DNA of 64,000 nt from Vagococcus proximus (GCF_029143285.1 NZ_JAPDSH010000002.1:186001-250000), one strand, 5' to 3'. Positions 33,140-42,079 are shown, counted from the first letter of the stretch. The notes: generated from the letters alone by a model not told the origin. Translations and numbers: made by a program.

Positions 33140-34246
33140 TTTTGTCCATAATACGTTATGGTATCCGTATTTTTCGAGTGCGTGTTGGGAAAGTTCAACC
33201 CCTAAACCATTCCCTTTAGGAATAGGAAGTTTTCCATTTGTTATAACGTGAGGAGTAGTGATAATATCCTCAAAAAAATAACGGTCAGAGGCTGATAAGT
33301 CACCAGGGAAGGTAAAATAATCTTGAGCGGCAAAGGCTAAATTTAAAGCACGACCAACACCAGATTCATACATGCCACCTAACCAAACCATGAGGTCATG
33401 ACTTTTACAAAAGTTTAGTATATCAAGAGCAGGGGTAATACCGCCTACACGAGGGATTTTCAAATTGACACTTTGACAGCTGCCTAACGTGTAAGCCGTC
33501 TCTAAATCTTCGATAGAACGAATCGTTTCATCTAGACAAATAGGGGTAGTCATACGAGCTTGTAGCCTAGCATGCCCTACATAATCACGGTCTGAAAAAG
33601 GTTGTTCAATCATTGAAAGACCAAGGTTATCCAGTCGAATTAAGTCTTCACTCTGATTTAGACAATAGGCAGAATTGGCGTCAGCCATCAAAAGTAAATC
33701 TGGAAAAGCTTGGCGAATAGCAGTTAAAGGTTCGCTGTCATAACCAGGCCTAATTTTAAGCTTAATACGTGTGTAACCTTGTTCATGATAATAGTTGACT
33801 GTTTCAACTAATTTAGTAAAGTCAGGTTCGATACCTAGACTTACGCCAACTTCCAGCTGTTCTTTTTTGACGTTAAATAACGTTTTAAAGGAGCAGTTTT
33901 GTTGTTTGGCATAGAGATCCCAGATTGCTGTTTCGAGAGCAGATTTTGCCATATAGTTTCCTTTAATCGAAGCGAAAATCTGACTGACTTCTTTAGGATG
34001 CGTTATGTTGTGAGAAATAAGTAAAGGAATAAGGAACTGGTTAATAGTAGTTTGAGCACCTGATAATGTCTCTTCGATATAGTCTGGCGTTTCTAGTGCT
34101 GTCAGTTCTCCGTACCCTTGATTGCCCTGGTCATCAGTGATAACTAGGATATCGCAAGCTTTTTCAGTAAGCTCACCATAGCTTGTTTTAAAAGGACTTT
34201 TTAAAGGTAAACGAAGAGAGTAGCAGTCAATTTTAGTAAGATTCAT
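33137..34246 (-). CDS. menC: o-Succinylbenzoate synthase
   Basis: 369 residues, enolase superfamily. N-terminal capping domain 'RLPLKSPFKTSYGELTEKACDILVI', then the barrel with catalytic Lys in 'RIKLKIRPGYD', metal ligands in 'LLMADANSAY', 'MIEQPF' and 'ICLDETI', and second Lys in 'SVNLKIPRVGG'. Dehydrates SHCHC to o-succinylbenzoate in menaquinone synthesis. Overlaps menH by 14 bases and is the last gene of the menFDHC run. The family also includes N-succinylamino acid racemases, but the men context decides. Confidence 0.95.
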   Translation of the reverse strand: MNLTKIDCYSLRLPLKSPFKTSYGELTEKACDILVITDDQGNQGYGELTALETPDYIEETLSGAQTTINQFLIPLLISHNITHPKEVSQIFASIKGNYMAKSALETAIWDLYAKQQNCSFKTLFNVKKEQLEVGVSLGIEPDFTKLVETVNYYHEQGYTRIKLKIRPGYDSEPLTAIRQAFPDLLLMADANSAYCLNQSEDLIRLDNLGLSMIEQPFSDRDYVGHARLQARMTTPICLDETIRSIEDLETAYTLGSCQSVNLKIPRVGGITPALDILNFCKSHDLMVWLGGMYESGVGRALNLAFAAQDYFTFPGDLSASDRYFFEDIITTPHVITNGKLPIPKGNGLGVELSQHALEKYGYHNVLWTK

Positions 34247-35066
34247 CCTGTCCCTCCTTCAAAAAATCGGTGACGGCTTTATAAAATAATGCCGACTGTT
34301 CGACATGTGGACAGTGTCCGGCTTTGTCGATTAGTATATAGGTCATATTAGGAGTAAGCTGAGCCATCTCCTTGCCAATTCCTTTGAACTTTTCATCAAG
34401 ACTTCCCACAGCATAGAGAGTAGGGATGTCCAGTGAAGGTAAGTTTGACCAATTGCTAGGTTGATTCCCAGTACCAGCCCCGCGCAAACTTTGAGCAAGG
34501 CCCTTAGGATGTTGAGAAAGACGTTGCTCTCTAATAGTCTGTTGGATAGATGGTGCAAGAGAGCGTTGTGAGTCAAATAAAGGAAGTGATTCCCAGTAGT
34601 TGACGAAAGCAACTATCCCTTCAGTTTCGATTTTATTAGCCAACTGGTTGTCCTTTTTTTGGCGTGATTCTCGTTCTTCAGTTGTTTTTAGTCCTGGGGA
34701 GCTGTTTTCTAATAGCAGACGATTAACACGCTCAGGATAATGAAGAGCAAACGATAAGGCAAGGCGTCCCCCCATTGAGTAGCCCAAAAGGTCAACCGCA
34801 TCTATGTTCAAATGAGTAAGTAACGCTGCTATGTCTTGGCAACTTTCCTCAAAAGTATAACGAGTCACAGGTAAATCATAGTCGGTTAACCCATGTCCTA
34901 GTAAATCTATAACAAGGCTATTATGGCTTGTTATATAGTGAGTGGCTTCGGCAAAGGTTGCACCAGTTCCTGTAAAACCATGGAGACAAAGGAGCGTCGG
35001 TTTAGTCTTATCATAGGGAGTCAGCCACTGATAATGGTAGTGACAGCCTCGGATATTAACAGTCAT
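34233..35066 (-). CDS. menH: SHCHC synthase, alpha/beta hydrolase
   Basis: 277 residues. Alpha/beta-hydrolase fold with oxyanion 'LCLHGFTGTGATF', nucleophile Ser in 'DLLGYSMGGRLALSFALHYPE', acid in 'YAVGSLDEKF' and His in 'KAGHCPHVEQ'. It removes pyruvate from the MenD product (SEPHCHC) to form SHCHC. The MenH-typical Arg-rich lid ('SQRSLAPSIQQTIREQRLSQ') is present. Overlaps menD by 11 bases and menC by 14, so translation is coupled. Start ATG has AGGAG 9 bases upstream in menD. Confidence 0.95.
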   Translation of the reverse strand: MTVNIRGCHYHYQWLTPYDKTKPTLLCLHGFTGTGATFAEATHYITSHNSLVIDLLGHGLTDYDLPVTRYTFEESCQDIAALLTHLNIDAVDLLGYSMGGRLALSFALHYPERVNRLLLENSSPGLKTTEERESRQKKDNQLANKIETEGIVAFVNYWESLPLFDSQRSLAPSIQQTIREQRLSQHPKGLAQSLRGAGTGNQPSNWSNLPSLDIPTLYAVGSLDEKFKGIGKEMAQLTPNMTYILIDKAGHCPHVEQSALFYKAVTDFLKEGQDESY

Positions 35067-36795
35067 TTTGACATGCTCCTAAGTGTTGTTTCAAGTCCTC
35101 TAAAAATGTTTCGTATAATACCACGGGTTCAGGTTGGTTACCGCCGATTTCAATTAATTTAAAAGTAGGGTGTGACATACTTTTTGTCACTTCTTCTTGG
35201 AACTCATTTAAGTTAGTCGGTTTAACATATTCTGCACCATATAGAGTGGCCACTGTTTCAAAATCAAGATTAAGAGGTGTTCCGAATAAGGGTTCGAAAT
35301 CAGTTGGCTTAAGTTGACGTTGTGATAAGAAAGAGAAAATCCCACCACCATTGTTATTTAATAAGATAATAGTTAACGGTAAATTATAGGCTTTAGCCAT
35401 CTGCAACCCATTCATATCATGAAATAAGGTTAAGTCACCCACTAGTAAAAAGTTAGCTTTTTCAGGGTGAGCTGCCGTAACACCTAGAGCTGTTGAGATA
35501 ATCCCATCAATCCCATTCACCCCGCGATTGCCATAAGTTTGATAGCCTTGAGTGTTCTTTAAAGCAAAGCGATCAGCAAAACGAATGGCGTTACTATTCG
35601 CTAAGAAAAGGGTCGTATTGTTTTTAAGAGTATTGAATAGAGTAAAACTTGCTGCTGTTTCTGAAAGCTCAGTTAGCAGTGGCGTTGTTTTGATTAACTT
35701 TTCAGTGACAGTTTGATAGTATAACCAAGCATCTAGCCACTCGTTAGAAACAGCAGTAGGTTTTTGTTCTACAATAGTTTGTGCTAACCATCTAGCTGAG
35801 ATGGGCAAGACCAGTTGACTGTTATGTAAGGTATCATGCCACTGCCCATTTTCATCAATAAGAATGGTGTCGTAGTTTTCTTTTGAAACTCTCTTTAACC
35901 AAATGCCGACATTTTTTGATAATGGAAGCTTGCCAATGCGTAAGACAACTTCGGGTTGTAACGTTTCATCTGCATAAGGTAAGAAACTATCAGCCTGACG
36001 CATCAAGTGTACAGTCTCACCGCCAGTAGAGGTCAAGTTAGTCAATGGATCACCGATAATGGGCCAGTTTAGAGCGTTAGCAAGTTCCAAATAAAGTTGA
36101 GCATCTTGTGTAGAGTGTTGCTCACCAAGAACGATAACGCCTTTTTTATTTGTCAGCTTCGTTAGTACTGTAGATAGAGCGGTACTGTTTAAAGTAGAGT
36201 GGTGCTCTAGCATGGTTGTCGTATGAGTGAACTCGAAATCAGATTCTAAATCAGGCAGTAACGGTTCTCTAACTGGGATATTGATATGAACGGGTCCCGC
36301 TGGTTTCTGAGTCGCCAAGTGACCATTTTTCATAGCATGAAAGTAGCTGTATTGACGCATTTCAGGCGTATCTTCAGGTAAGGCCAATTCGGTAAAGTGT
36401 TTAACGTGACTTCGGTACAGCTCTTGCTGATTCATAGTTTGCGGAGCACCAACATCTCTTAGTTCAGCTGGACGGTCAGTCGTTAAAACTACAAGTGGAA
36501 TATGGCTAGCTTCGGCTTCGCAAATGGCTGGATAGTAATTTGCCGCAGCACTTCCAGAGGTACAGACTAAGGCAACAGGTCGTGAGTGTGCTTGGGATAG
36601 CCCAAGAGCAAAGAAACCGGCAGAACGCTCGTCAACATCAATATAGGTTGTCATCTCCTTATCACGGTGGATAAGTAGGGCGAGTGGGGTTGAACGAGAC
36701 CCTGGACTGATGACAACTTCTTTAATACCAGATGTTTTCAGACCTTGAATAAAGGCTTTTAAATAGTGAGTCATAATACGTTGTTGTGTGATCAT
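35056..36795 (-). CDS. menD: SEPHCHC synthase (2-oxoglutarate decarboxylase-type ThDP enzyme)
   Basis: 579 residues. ThDP-dependent enzyme: 'EVVISPGSRSTPLALLIHR' near residue 25, 'DVDERSAGFFALGLSQAHSRPVALVCTSGSAAANYYPAICEAEASHIPLVVLTTDRPAELRDVGAPQTMNQ' region spanning 55-120, and the ThDP/Mg motif 'LLVGDLTLFHDMNGLQMAKAYNLPLTIILLNNNGGG'. Adds succinic semialdehyde-ThDP from 2-oxoglutarate to isochorismate. Start overlaps the menF stop (ATGA). AAGAGGAG upstream. Confidence 0.97.
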   Translation of the reverse strand: MITQQRIMTHYLKAFIQGLKTSGIKEVVISPGSRSTPLALLIHRDKEMTTYIDVDERSAGFFALGLSQAHSRPVALVCTSGSAAANYYPAICEAEASHIPLVVLTTDRPAELRDVGAPQTMNQQELYRSHVKHFTELALPEDTPEMRQYSYFHAMKNGHLATQKPAGPVHINIPVREPLLPDLESDFEFTHTTTMLEHHSTLNSTALSTVLTKLTNKKGVIVLGEQHSTQDAQLYLELANALNWPIIGDPLTNLTSTGGETVHLMRQADSFLPYADETLQPEVVLRIGKLPLSKNVGIWLKRVSKENYDTILIDENGQWHDTLHNSQLVLPISARWLAQTIVEQKPTAVSNEWLDAWLYYQTVTEKLIKTTPLLTELSETAASFTLFNTLKNNTTLFLANSNAIRFADRFALKNTQGYQTYGNRGVNGIDGIISTALGVTAAHPEKANFLLVGDLTLFHDMNGLQMAKAYNLPLTIILLNNNGGGIFSFLSQRQLKPTDFEPLFGTPLNLDFETVATLYGAEYVKPTNLNEFQEEVTKSMSHPTFKLIEIGGNQPEPVVLYETFLEDLKQHLGACQNDC

Positions 36796-38147
36796 TTTGT
36801 TAACACTCCTCTTAACATAGGTTGAAATTTTACAGCTGTTTCTTCAAATTCAGATTGAGCATTAGAAGCTGAGATAATCCCACAACCTGCATATAGCAAG
36901 CCTTGATTATCATGAAAGACGCCAGAACGGATTGCAACGGCAAATTCACCGATATCTTGTGTGAGGTTTAACCAACCGATTGGTGCACCATACAACCCTC
37001 GGCCGATAAATTCGTTGTCAGTAATCCATTCCATAGCAAGTTTTTTAGGCTCACCACCAAGAGCTGGGGTAGGATGTAACTGGTAAATCGCATCGATAAA
37101 CGACAGATTTTCTTTTCGTTTAGCTGTTATCGGTAAGTACAGGTGCTGTATGTCGCGATTTTTTAGTAAGCTAACGGTGTCGTTTGTCAAAAATTCAGTG
37201 GTCAGAGGGCTTAATTCTTTATAAAGACGATCGACAACCAATTGATGTTCGAGCCTATTTTTCGGGTCATTAAGTAGTGCATTACCAAGGGAAAGGTCGT
37301 CATCTTCTGTCTTACCACGTGGTGTAGAGCCGGCTACTGCTACTGTTTGAAAGGTAGTCTCATCTGCTGAAAGTAATCGTTCAGGTGTAGCGCCAAGGAA
37401 AGTCGTCCCGTCTTTTTCGAGATAAAAAAGATAAGTATTTGGTTGTTGCTTGGCTAAATTTTCCAAAATGAGATGAGTAGGGTAGTCGCTTTCAGCTGAC
37501 AGTGAGAGATGTCTCGCTAATACGATTTTATCTAAAGGATTATCTGATTTTAAGTGGTCAATTGTTTTATCCACAAGTTTTAGCCACTCTGTAGGTTTAA
37601 CATCTTCTTGTTTTATAGTAGTAGGAAGTGAGTCCGTTTTAAATTTTAGGGTTGTTAGGTCTAAAAGCATCCCTTGTGCGGCAGCCCAAGCCTTGTTTAA
37701 CTCCTCCTCATTAGTCGCTTGAAAGTTAAAGGTAACGTCAGTTCCTCTTTTCGAAGTGTGAATAAGGAATTTTGGTAAGAATAAATAGCCATCTGCTAAA
37801 TCGCCCCAAAGAGGTTCTTCTGTATGAATTTGGCTGAAAGGTAACCCACCGCAAAGAATAGGACCATCCATTTTATTGGTGTATAGTTTTTCTTTTAATT
37901 GAGCAAGATGTATTGTTAAGGAGTTAGGTGTTGTCTCATTCCCAGTAAAGGCAATGAGTGTGTCAAACGCAACTATCGTATGGTCTTGAGTAGGCGTTTG
38001 AAAGTAGAAGCGCGTATCTAACTCAAGGTTTTGAGAATGATGTAAAAAGGTCCACGGTGTTAAAGATGAGTGGATAGGTTGGCTCCAACTAAAGAGTGTT
38101 TTGCCTTGATTTAAGGCGATTAGTAGTGTATCAGGTAATGTCATCAT
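36792..38147 (-). CDS. menF: Menaquinone-specific isochorismate synthase
   Basis: 451 residues, chorismate-binding family. C-terminal half has 'DKIVLARHLSL', 'TTFLGATPERLLS', 'AVAGSTPRGKTEDDD', 'LHPTPALGGEPKKLAMEWI', 'FIGRGLYGAPIGWL' and 'YAGCGIISASNAQSEFEETAVKFQPML', the isochorismate synthase signatures. Converts chorismate to isochorismate, first committed step of menaquinone synthesis. First gene of menFDHC; 38148-38264 is its leader with no clear attenuator. An entC-like siderophore role is unlikely given the men neighbours. Confidence 0.95.
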   Translation of the reverse strand: MMTLPDTLLIALNQGKTLFSWSQPIHSSLTPWTFLHHSQNLELDTRFYFQTPTQDHTIVAFDTLIAFTGNETTPNSLTIHLAQLKEKLYTNKMDGPILCGGLPFSQIHTEEPLWGDLADGYLFLPKFLIHTSKRGTDVTFNFQATNEEELNKAWAAAQGMLLDLTTLKFKTDSLPTTIKQEDVKPTEWLKLVDKTIDHLKSDNPLDKIVLARHLSLSAESDYPTHLILENLAKQQPNTYLFYLEKDGTTFLGATPERLLSADETTFQTVAVAGSTPRGKTEDDDLSLGNALLNDPKNRLEHQLVVDRLYKELSPLTTEFLTNDTVSLLKNRDIQHLYLPITAKRKENLSFIDAIYQLHPTPALGGEPKKLAMEWITDNEFIGRGLYGAPIGWLNLTQDIGEFAVAIRSGVFHDNQGLLYAGCGIISASNAQSEFEETAVKFQPMLRGVLTK

Positions 38148-38264
38148 AGGTGTAATCCCTCATTATCTAGATTTTGAATTCGGTTAATACCGACTCAAGT
38201 TTCGTCATTAAGTATACCATTCACACGCGGAAAATGACGGGTGTGAGGTTTGATTAATCAAAAA

Positions 38265-38310
38265 AACAGAAACAAGGCATGGTGAATGCTCACATACCTT
38301 GTTTCTGTTT
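38265..38310 (-). terminator. Terminator of recQ
   Basis: AACAGAAACAAGG pairs with CCTTGTTTCTGTT; on the minus strand it is followed by six T. It begins at the recQ stop codon and insulates recQ from the men operon. Confidence 0.88.
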
Positions 38311-40135
38311 ATTTTTCATCTACAAATTTTTTAATAGCACCTAGGAAATCGTCCCCATATTTTTCCAGTTTAGCTTCACCAATACCAGGAATGGCTAAGA
38401 AGTCGTCCTCGGTTTGTGGTAAGCGACTTGTCATTTCACGAAGGGATGCGTCGGTAAAGACCACATAAGCAGGCACGCGCTGCTCGTCGGCATGACGGCG
38501 GCGTAATACTTGTAGCTCTGCAAATAGTGTAGGATTTTCCACATCGTCTTTAACTTGCGTTGATTTTGCTTTAGGTAAGTCTCGTTCTTTGACTAGATTC
38601 ATTTTCAGTGAGGCTTCTGGCTGTAGTAAATCATAGGCCCTAAAACCTAATTTTAAGACAGGGTATTTATCGCCATCTTGTTCCAGATAGCCCTCAGCTA
38701 ACATGAACTCAATCATTTGTCGGATTTGATTCTCTGATGTATCTTTCATTAGACCATATGTAGATAAATGATCTAGTTTTAAATCAATAATTCGTTTTTG
38801 TTTGCTGCCACGAAGGACATCAATGACCACTTTAACACCAAAGTTCTCACGGAGTCGTTTAACACAAGAGATAATTTTTTGTGCAGGTATCGTCACATCT
38901 ATTTTTTCAAAATTATTTAAACAGTTGCTACAATTGCCACAGTAATGAGGGCTCTTTTCACCGAAATAATTTAAAATATAATTGCGCAAACAGTCTTGTG
39001 TGAAACAGTAGAAGCTCATTCTTTTTAAACGTTCTTGTTCATGTTTTTTAAAGACTTCTCGTTCTTCTTCCGATAATTTATCATTTTCAGCATTGTTATC
39101 AATGAAATACTGATTGGTTACAACATCACGACCGCTATAGAGCAAGATGCACTGTGAATCAGAGCCGTCACGACCTGCACGACCTGCCTCTTGGTAATAG
39201 CTCTCCATATTTTTCGGCATGTTGTAATGGATAACGTAAGTGACATTTGATTTATCAATTCCCATACCAAAGGCATTCGTCGCCACCATGATTTTTTTTT
39301 CATCGTTAACGAATAGGTCTTGATTACGTTTACGTTCATCAGAAGATAACCCAGCATGATACCGTGTGGCTTCAAAGTCTAACTCATTTAAACGGTCACA
39401 AACGTCTTCTACATTTTTTCGAGACTGGCAATAAATAACACCGCTCTCGGTATGATGTTTATCCACAAAGACGCGGACGTATTCAAATTTATCTTTAGGT
39501 TTAGTTACAGTGAAGCTGAGATTTTTACGGTCAAAGCCTGTTGTGACTTCGTAAGGTGACTGTAATTGTAAAAGCTGGCTAATATCATGCTTCACGACTT
39601 CAGTTGCAGTCGCTGTAAAAGCCCCAACTATTGGGCGCTTAGGGAGTTGTTGGATATATTCATGGATTTGTAGATAACCTGGTCTAAAATCTTGTCCCCA
39701 TTGTGAGACACAGTGCGCTTCATCCACACTAATAAAATCAACATCGACTGAGCGAGAGAAGTTTAAAAAACGATCAGTTGTTAATTGTTCTGGTGCGACA
39801 TACATGATTTTATATTGACCAAGACGAGCATTTTCTAAGACTTGGTATTGCTGTGTTGACGTTAGTGAACTATTTAAATAAGCAGCAGGAATACCAACTT
39901 GAGTAAGAGCGGCTACTTGGTCTTTCATAAGAGAAATAAGAGGGGAGATAACAAGGGTAATCCCATCAAATAACAAGGCTGGGATTTGGTAACAGATTGA
40001 TTTTCCCGCACCTGTTGGCATAATGGCTAAGACGTCTTGTTTAGCGAGTAAGGCATCGATAATTCCTTCTTGTCCCTCACGGTAGGAATCATAACCGAAG
40101 TAATGTTTAAGTAGGGTATATTTATTTTCTGACAT
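38309..40135 (-). CDS. recQ: ATP-dependent DNA helicase RecQ
   Basis: 608 residues. Helicase domain 1-~330: Q-motif region 'HYFGYDSYREGQEGII', Walker A 'MPTGAGKSICYQIPALL', 'DEAHCVSQWGQDFRPGY' (Walker B plus aromatic loop), 'GAFTATATEVVKHDI', 'IVAT'-type motif 'MVATNAFGMGIDKSNV' and 'YYQEAGRAGRDG'. RQC domain with zinc cysteines ('YCGNCSNCLNNF') and a C-terminal HRDC domain (about 525-600, 'LREMTSRLPQTEDDFLAIPGIGEAKLEKYG'). 3'-5' helicase in recombination and replication repair. Monocistronic. Confidence 0.97.
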   Translation of the reverse strand: MSENKYTLLKHYFGYDSYREGQEGIIDALLAKQDVLAIMPTGAGKSICYQIPALLFDGITLVISPLISLMKDQVAALTQVGIPAAYLNSSLTSTQQYQVLENARLGQYKIMYVAPEQLTTDRFLNFSRSVDVDFISVDEAHCVSQWGQDFRPGYLQIHEYIQQLPKRPIVGAFTATATEVVKHDISQLLQLQSPYEVTTGFDRKNLSFTVTKPKDKFEYVRVFVDKHHTESGVIYCQSRKNVEDVCDRLNELDFEATRYHAGLSSDERKRNQDLFVNDEKKIMVATNAFGMGIDKSNVTYVIHYNMPKNMESYYQEAGRAGRDGSDSQCILLYSGRDVVTNQYFIDNNAENDKLSEEEREVFKKHEQERLKRMSFYCFTQDCLRNYILNYFGEKSPHYCGNCSNCLNNFEKIDVTIPAQKIISCVKRLRENFGVKVVIDVLRGSKQKRIIDLKLDHLSTYGLMKDTSENQIRQMIEFMLAEGYLEQDGDKYPVLKLGFRAYDLLQPEASLKMNLVKERDLPKAKSTQVKDDVENPTLFAELQVLRRRHADEQRVPAYVVFTDASLREMTSRLPQTEDDFLAIPGIGEAKLEKYGDDFLGAIKKFVDEK

Positions 40136-40224
40136 GCCGCAAAAACCTCATTTCTATACTAAATTCAATTCTTTTATTATAGCATAGATTGGCACATTGA
40201 TTGAGTGGTCTGATTGAAAGGATC

Positions 40225-40505
40225 TGGGGATAACAAATTAAAAAAAACATGAATTAGAGAAAAATAGAGTGAATTGTGTATAACTAATTATTTTTTTTGA
40301 AAAAGAGGACGATTTTTGGGAAAAGTTATGTACAAAGTAAGGTGTTTATACAGATATGGGTATAAGTTGTGTGTAAAAGAATGATTTTGTTAGTAAGTTT
40401 AAAAGCTATCCACAATAAAAAGGCACTATCAGTTAAAAGAGCTAACTGTTAGTGCCTTTCTCCAATTTCTCGGAATAGTGCGAACTTTCTCACACCTTAT
40501 ACACG
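40225..40505. other. Cluster of DnaA-box-like 9-mers
   Basis: Six 9-mers within one mismatch of TTATNCACA lie within 281 bp: 40225-40233 (TGGGGATAA), 40275-40283 (TGTGTATAA, exact on the minus strand), 40346-40354 (TTATACAGA), 40357-40365 (TGGGTATAA), 40406-40414 (CTATCCACA) and 40497-40505 (TTATACACG). They occur in both orientations. The region is AT-rich and gene-free between recQ and the GH1 gene. It could bind DnaA (a titration or timing cluster), but no dnaA/dnaN or AT-repeat unwinding element is present, so it is not called an origin. Confidence 0.4.
40419..40459. repeat. 17-bp hairpin downstream of the GH1 gene
   Basis: AAAGGCACTATCAGTTA pairs with TAACTGTTAGTGCCTTT (one mismatch) around AAAGAGC. 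Flanked by only a few A/T residues, so it may be a weak terminator or a structural element. Confidence 0.6.
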
Positions 40506-40510
40506 GGTTC

Positions 40511-40607
40511 GGAAACTCTGATGTATAGAAACTTCAACCCACCATATAATCGAAAGTGCCGATTTTATGGTGGGTCTCCAGTTTTTTACATCAGGTCGAG
40601 TTTCCTC
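40511..40607. repeat. Nested palindromic element (~97 bp)
   Basis: Outer arms GGAAACTCTGATGTA (40511-40525) and TACATCAggtcGAGTTTCC (40588-40606 approx.) pair; inside, TAGAAACT pairs with AGTTTTTTA, and the core ACCCACCATATAATCG pairs with CGATTTTATGGTGGGT (one mismatch). A copy of CTCACACCTTAT lies on each side (40489-40500 and about 40606-40617). It ends within 10 bases of the GH1 stop codon and could be that gene's terminator, a small palindromic repeat element, or a MITE remnant. Confidence 0.55.
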
Positions 40608-40613
40608 ACACCT

Positions 40614-41993
40614 TTATTTTATTGCGTTTTGTTCGATGACTTCTTTCATCCAGAAGCTTGATTTTTTCGGGTAGCGTTTGAAGTTGTCGTCAATGTCTAC
40701 TCTGTAGAAGCCGTAGCGGTTTTTGTATGAGTTTAGCCATGACCAGCAGTCTACGAATGTCCATAGGTGGTATCCGAAGCAGTTGCTGCCTTCTTCGATT
40801 GATTTGTGTAGGAATTCTAAGTGGTCGTTGATAAATTCAATACGGTAGTCATCTTGGATGATGCCATTTTCGTCTTGGAATTTTTCTTCGCCTTCTACAC
40901 CCATACCGTTTTCAGAGATGAACCATGGTAGGTTGCCGTAATCATTTTTCATACGCATTGAGATATCATAGATACCTTCTGGGTAGATTTCCCATCCGCG
41001 GTGAGGGTTGATACGTTTCTCTGGCCAGTCATATCCCATGAAGAATGAACCTGGAGTAATGACATCCATATTTGGATTTTCGCGGTGTTGAACACGTAAT
41101 GGTTGGTAGTAGTTAACCCCTAAGAAGTCGACTTTATTTGCTTCTAATGTTTCTAAATCGTCTTCTTCGATAACTGGTAATAAGTCGTGTTTACGGTAAA
41201 GTTCGATTAATTCTTCTGGGAATTTACCTAATACGATAGGGTCAAGCAAGCTTCTGATTAGTAATAAGTCTGCCATGTGACGTGCGTGTTGGTCTTTTTC
41301 ATCATCACTTTTCGCATAGACGGGTGATAAGTTTAAGATACATGAGATTTCGCCATCGTTGTTTTTATTTTTGCGGTAAGCTTCAACAGCTTTAGCGTGA
41401 GCCATAACAGTGTGGAAACCAACTTGAATGGCACGTTTGTAATCACGAACAGCAGGGTAGTGAGCATCACCTAAGTAACCACATTCGATATGAACCATAG
41501 GCTCGTTGAATGTTGCCCATTTTTTGATGATGTCTCCAAATAAAGTGAAAGCGGTATCAGCGTAGAATGCAAAAGCATCCACAGATTCACGAGCTTCCCA
41601 GCCGCCTTTTTCCATTAACCACATCGGCATATCGAAGTGGAATAGATTCATGATAGGTTCGACACCTTTATCTTTTAATGTTTGGAAGTAGTCACGGTAG
41701 TATGCGACAGCTTCTTCATTAACTGTTTTACCATCAGGTAATAAACGAGCCCATGAAATTGATGTACGATATGAATTCATAGACATATCTTGCATTAATT
41801 GTGCGTCTTCCTTGTATTGGTTATAAACATTTGAAGTGTGTTTTGGTCCTACGTTATTGTGGAAACGTTCAGGTTCAGTTTCAAACCAGTAGTCCCAAGT
41901 TGTTGCGCTCTTGCCGTGTTCTAATGCCGCTCCTTCTGTTTGTGGGGCAGATGCTGCTGCACCCCAGAAGAAATTCTCTGGAAATTTTCTCAT
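40614..41993 (-). CDS. Glycoside hydrolase family 1 (beta-glycosidase)
   Basis: 459 residues, full-length GH1 TIM barrel. N-terminal signature 'FPENFFWGAAASAPQTEG' fits GH1; acid/base Glu in 'KWATFNEPMVHIECGY', nucleophile Glu in 'WFISENGMGVEG'. The C-terminal loop 'DCWSWLNSYKNRYGFYRVD' resembles phospho-beta-glucosidases in shape, but Asn stands at the Lys position usually seen before Arg-Tyr, so phosphosugar specificity is uncertain. No PTS is adjacent. Next to GH38/GH125 alpha-mannosidases, it may remove a beta-linked sugar (beta-mannoside or beta-galactoside) released from N-glycans; that is inference. Cytoplasmic. AAGGAGT site before the ATG. Confidence 0.85.
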   Translation of the reverse strand: MRKFPENFFWGAAASAPQTEGAALEHGKSATTWDYWFETEPERFHNNVGPKHTSNVYNQYKEDAQLMQDMSMNSYRTSISWARLLPDGKTVNEEAVAYYRDYFQTLKDKGVEPIMNLFHFDMPMWLMEKGGWEARESVDAFAFYADTAFTLFGDIIKKWATFNEPMVHIECGYLGDAHYPAVRDYKRAIQVGFHTVMAHAKAVEAYRKNKNNDGEISCILNLSPVYAKSDDEKDQHARHMADLLLIRSLLDPIVLGKFPEELIELYRKHDLLPVIEEDDLETLEANKVDFLGVNYYQPLRVQHRENPNMDVITPGSFFMGYDWPEKRINPHRGWEIYPEGIYDISMRMKNDYGNLPWFISENGMGVEGEEKFQDENGIIQDDYRIEFINDHLEFLHKSIEEGSNCFGYHLWTFVDCWSWLNSYKNRYGFYRVDIDDNFKRYPKKSSFWMKEVIEQNAIK

Positions 41994-42033
41994 AGCTAAA
42001 AGACTCCTTAAAATGTATTTTTGATTTTAAAAT

Positions 42034-42079
42034 AAGTAACTGATCTAGGTCTAGACCAGTTACTTATAGTATATACTAT
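42034..42079 (-). promoter_or_regulatory. Hairpin and perfect 14-bp palindrome between the GH38 and GH1 genes
   Basis: 42034-42065 is a near-perfect 32-base palindrome with arms AAGTAACTG / CAGTTACTT, followed on the minus strand by a short T-rich stretch: a likely terminator or partial terminator behind GH38. Directly beside it, ATAGTATATACTAT (42066-42079) is a perfect palindrome that resembles, but is not identical to, the ATGRTATATCAW operators at 46.2 and 48.8 kb. Confidence 0.5.

Noticed and set aside
40225-40505. Possible chromosomal origin of replication
   Set aside because: Box-like sites are present, but there is no dnaA/dnaN, no AT-rich 13-mer array and no matching gene context; reported only as a DnaA-box-like cluster.
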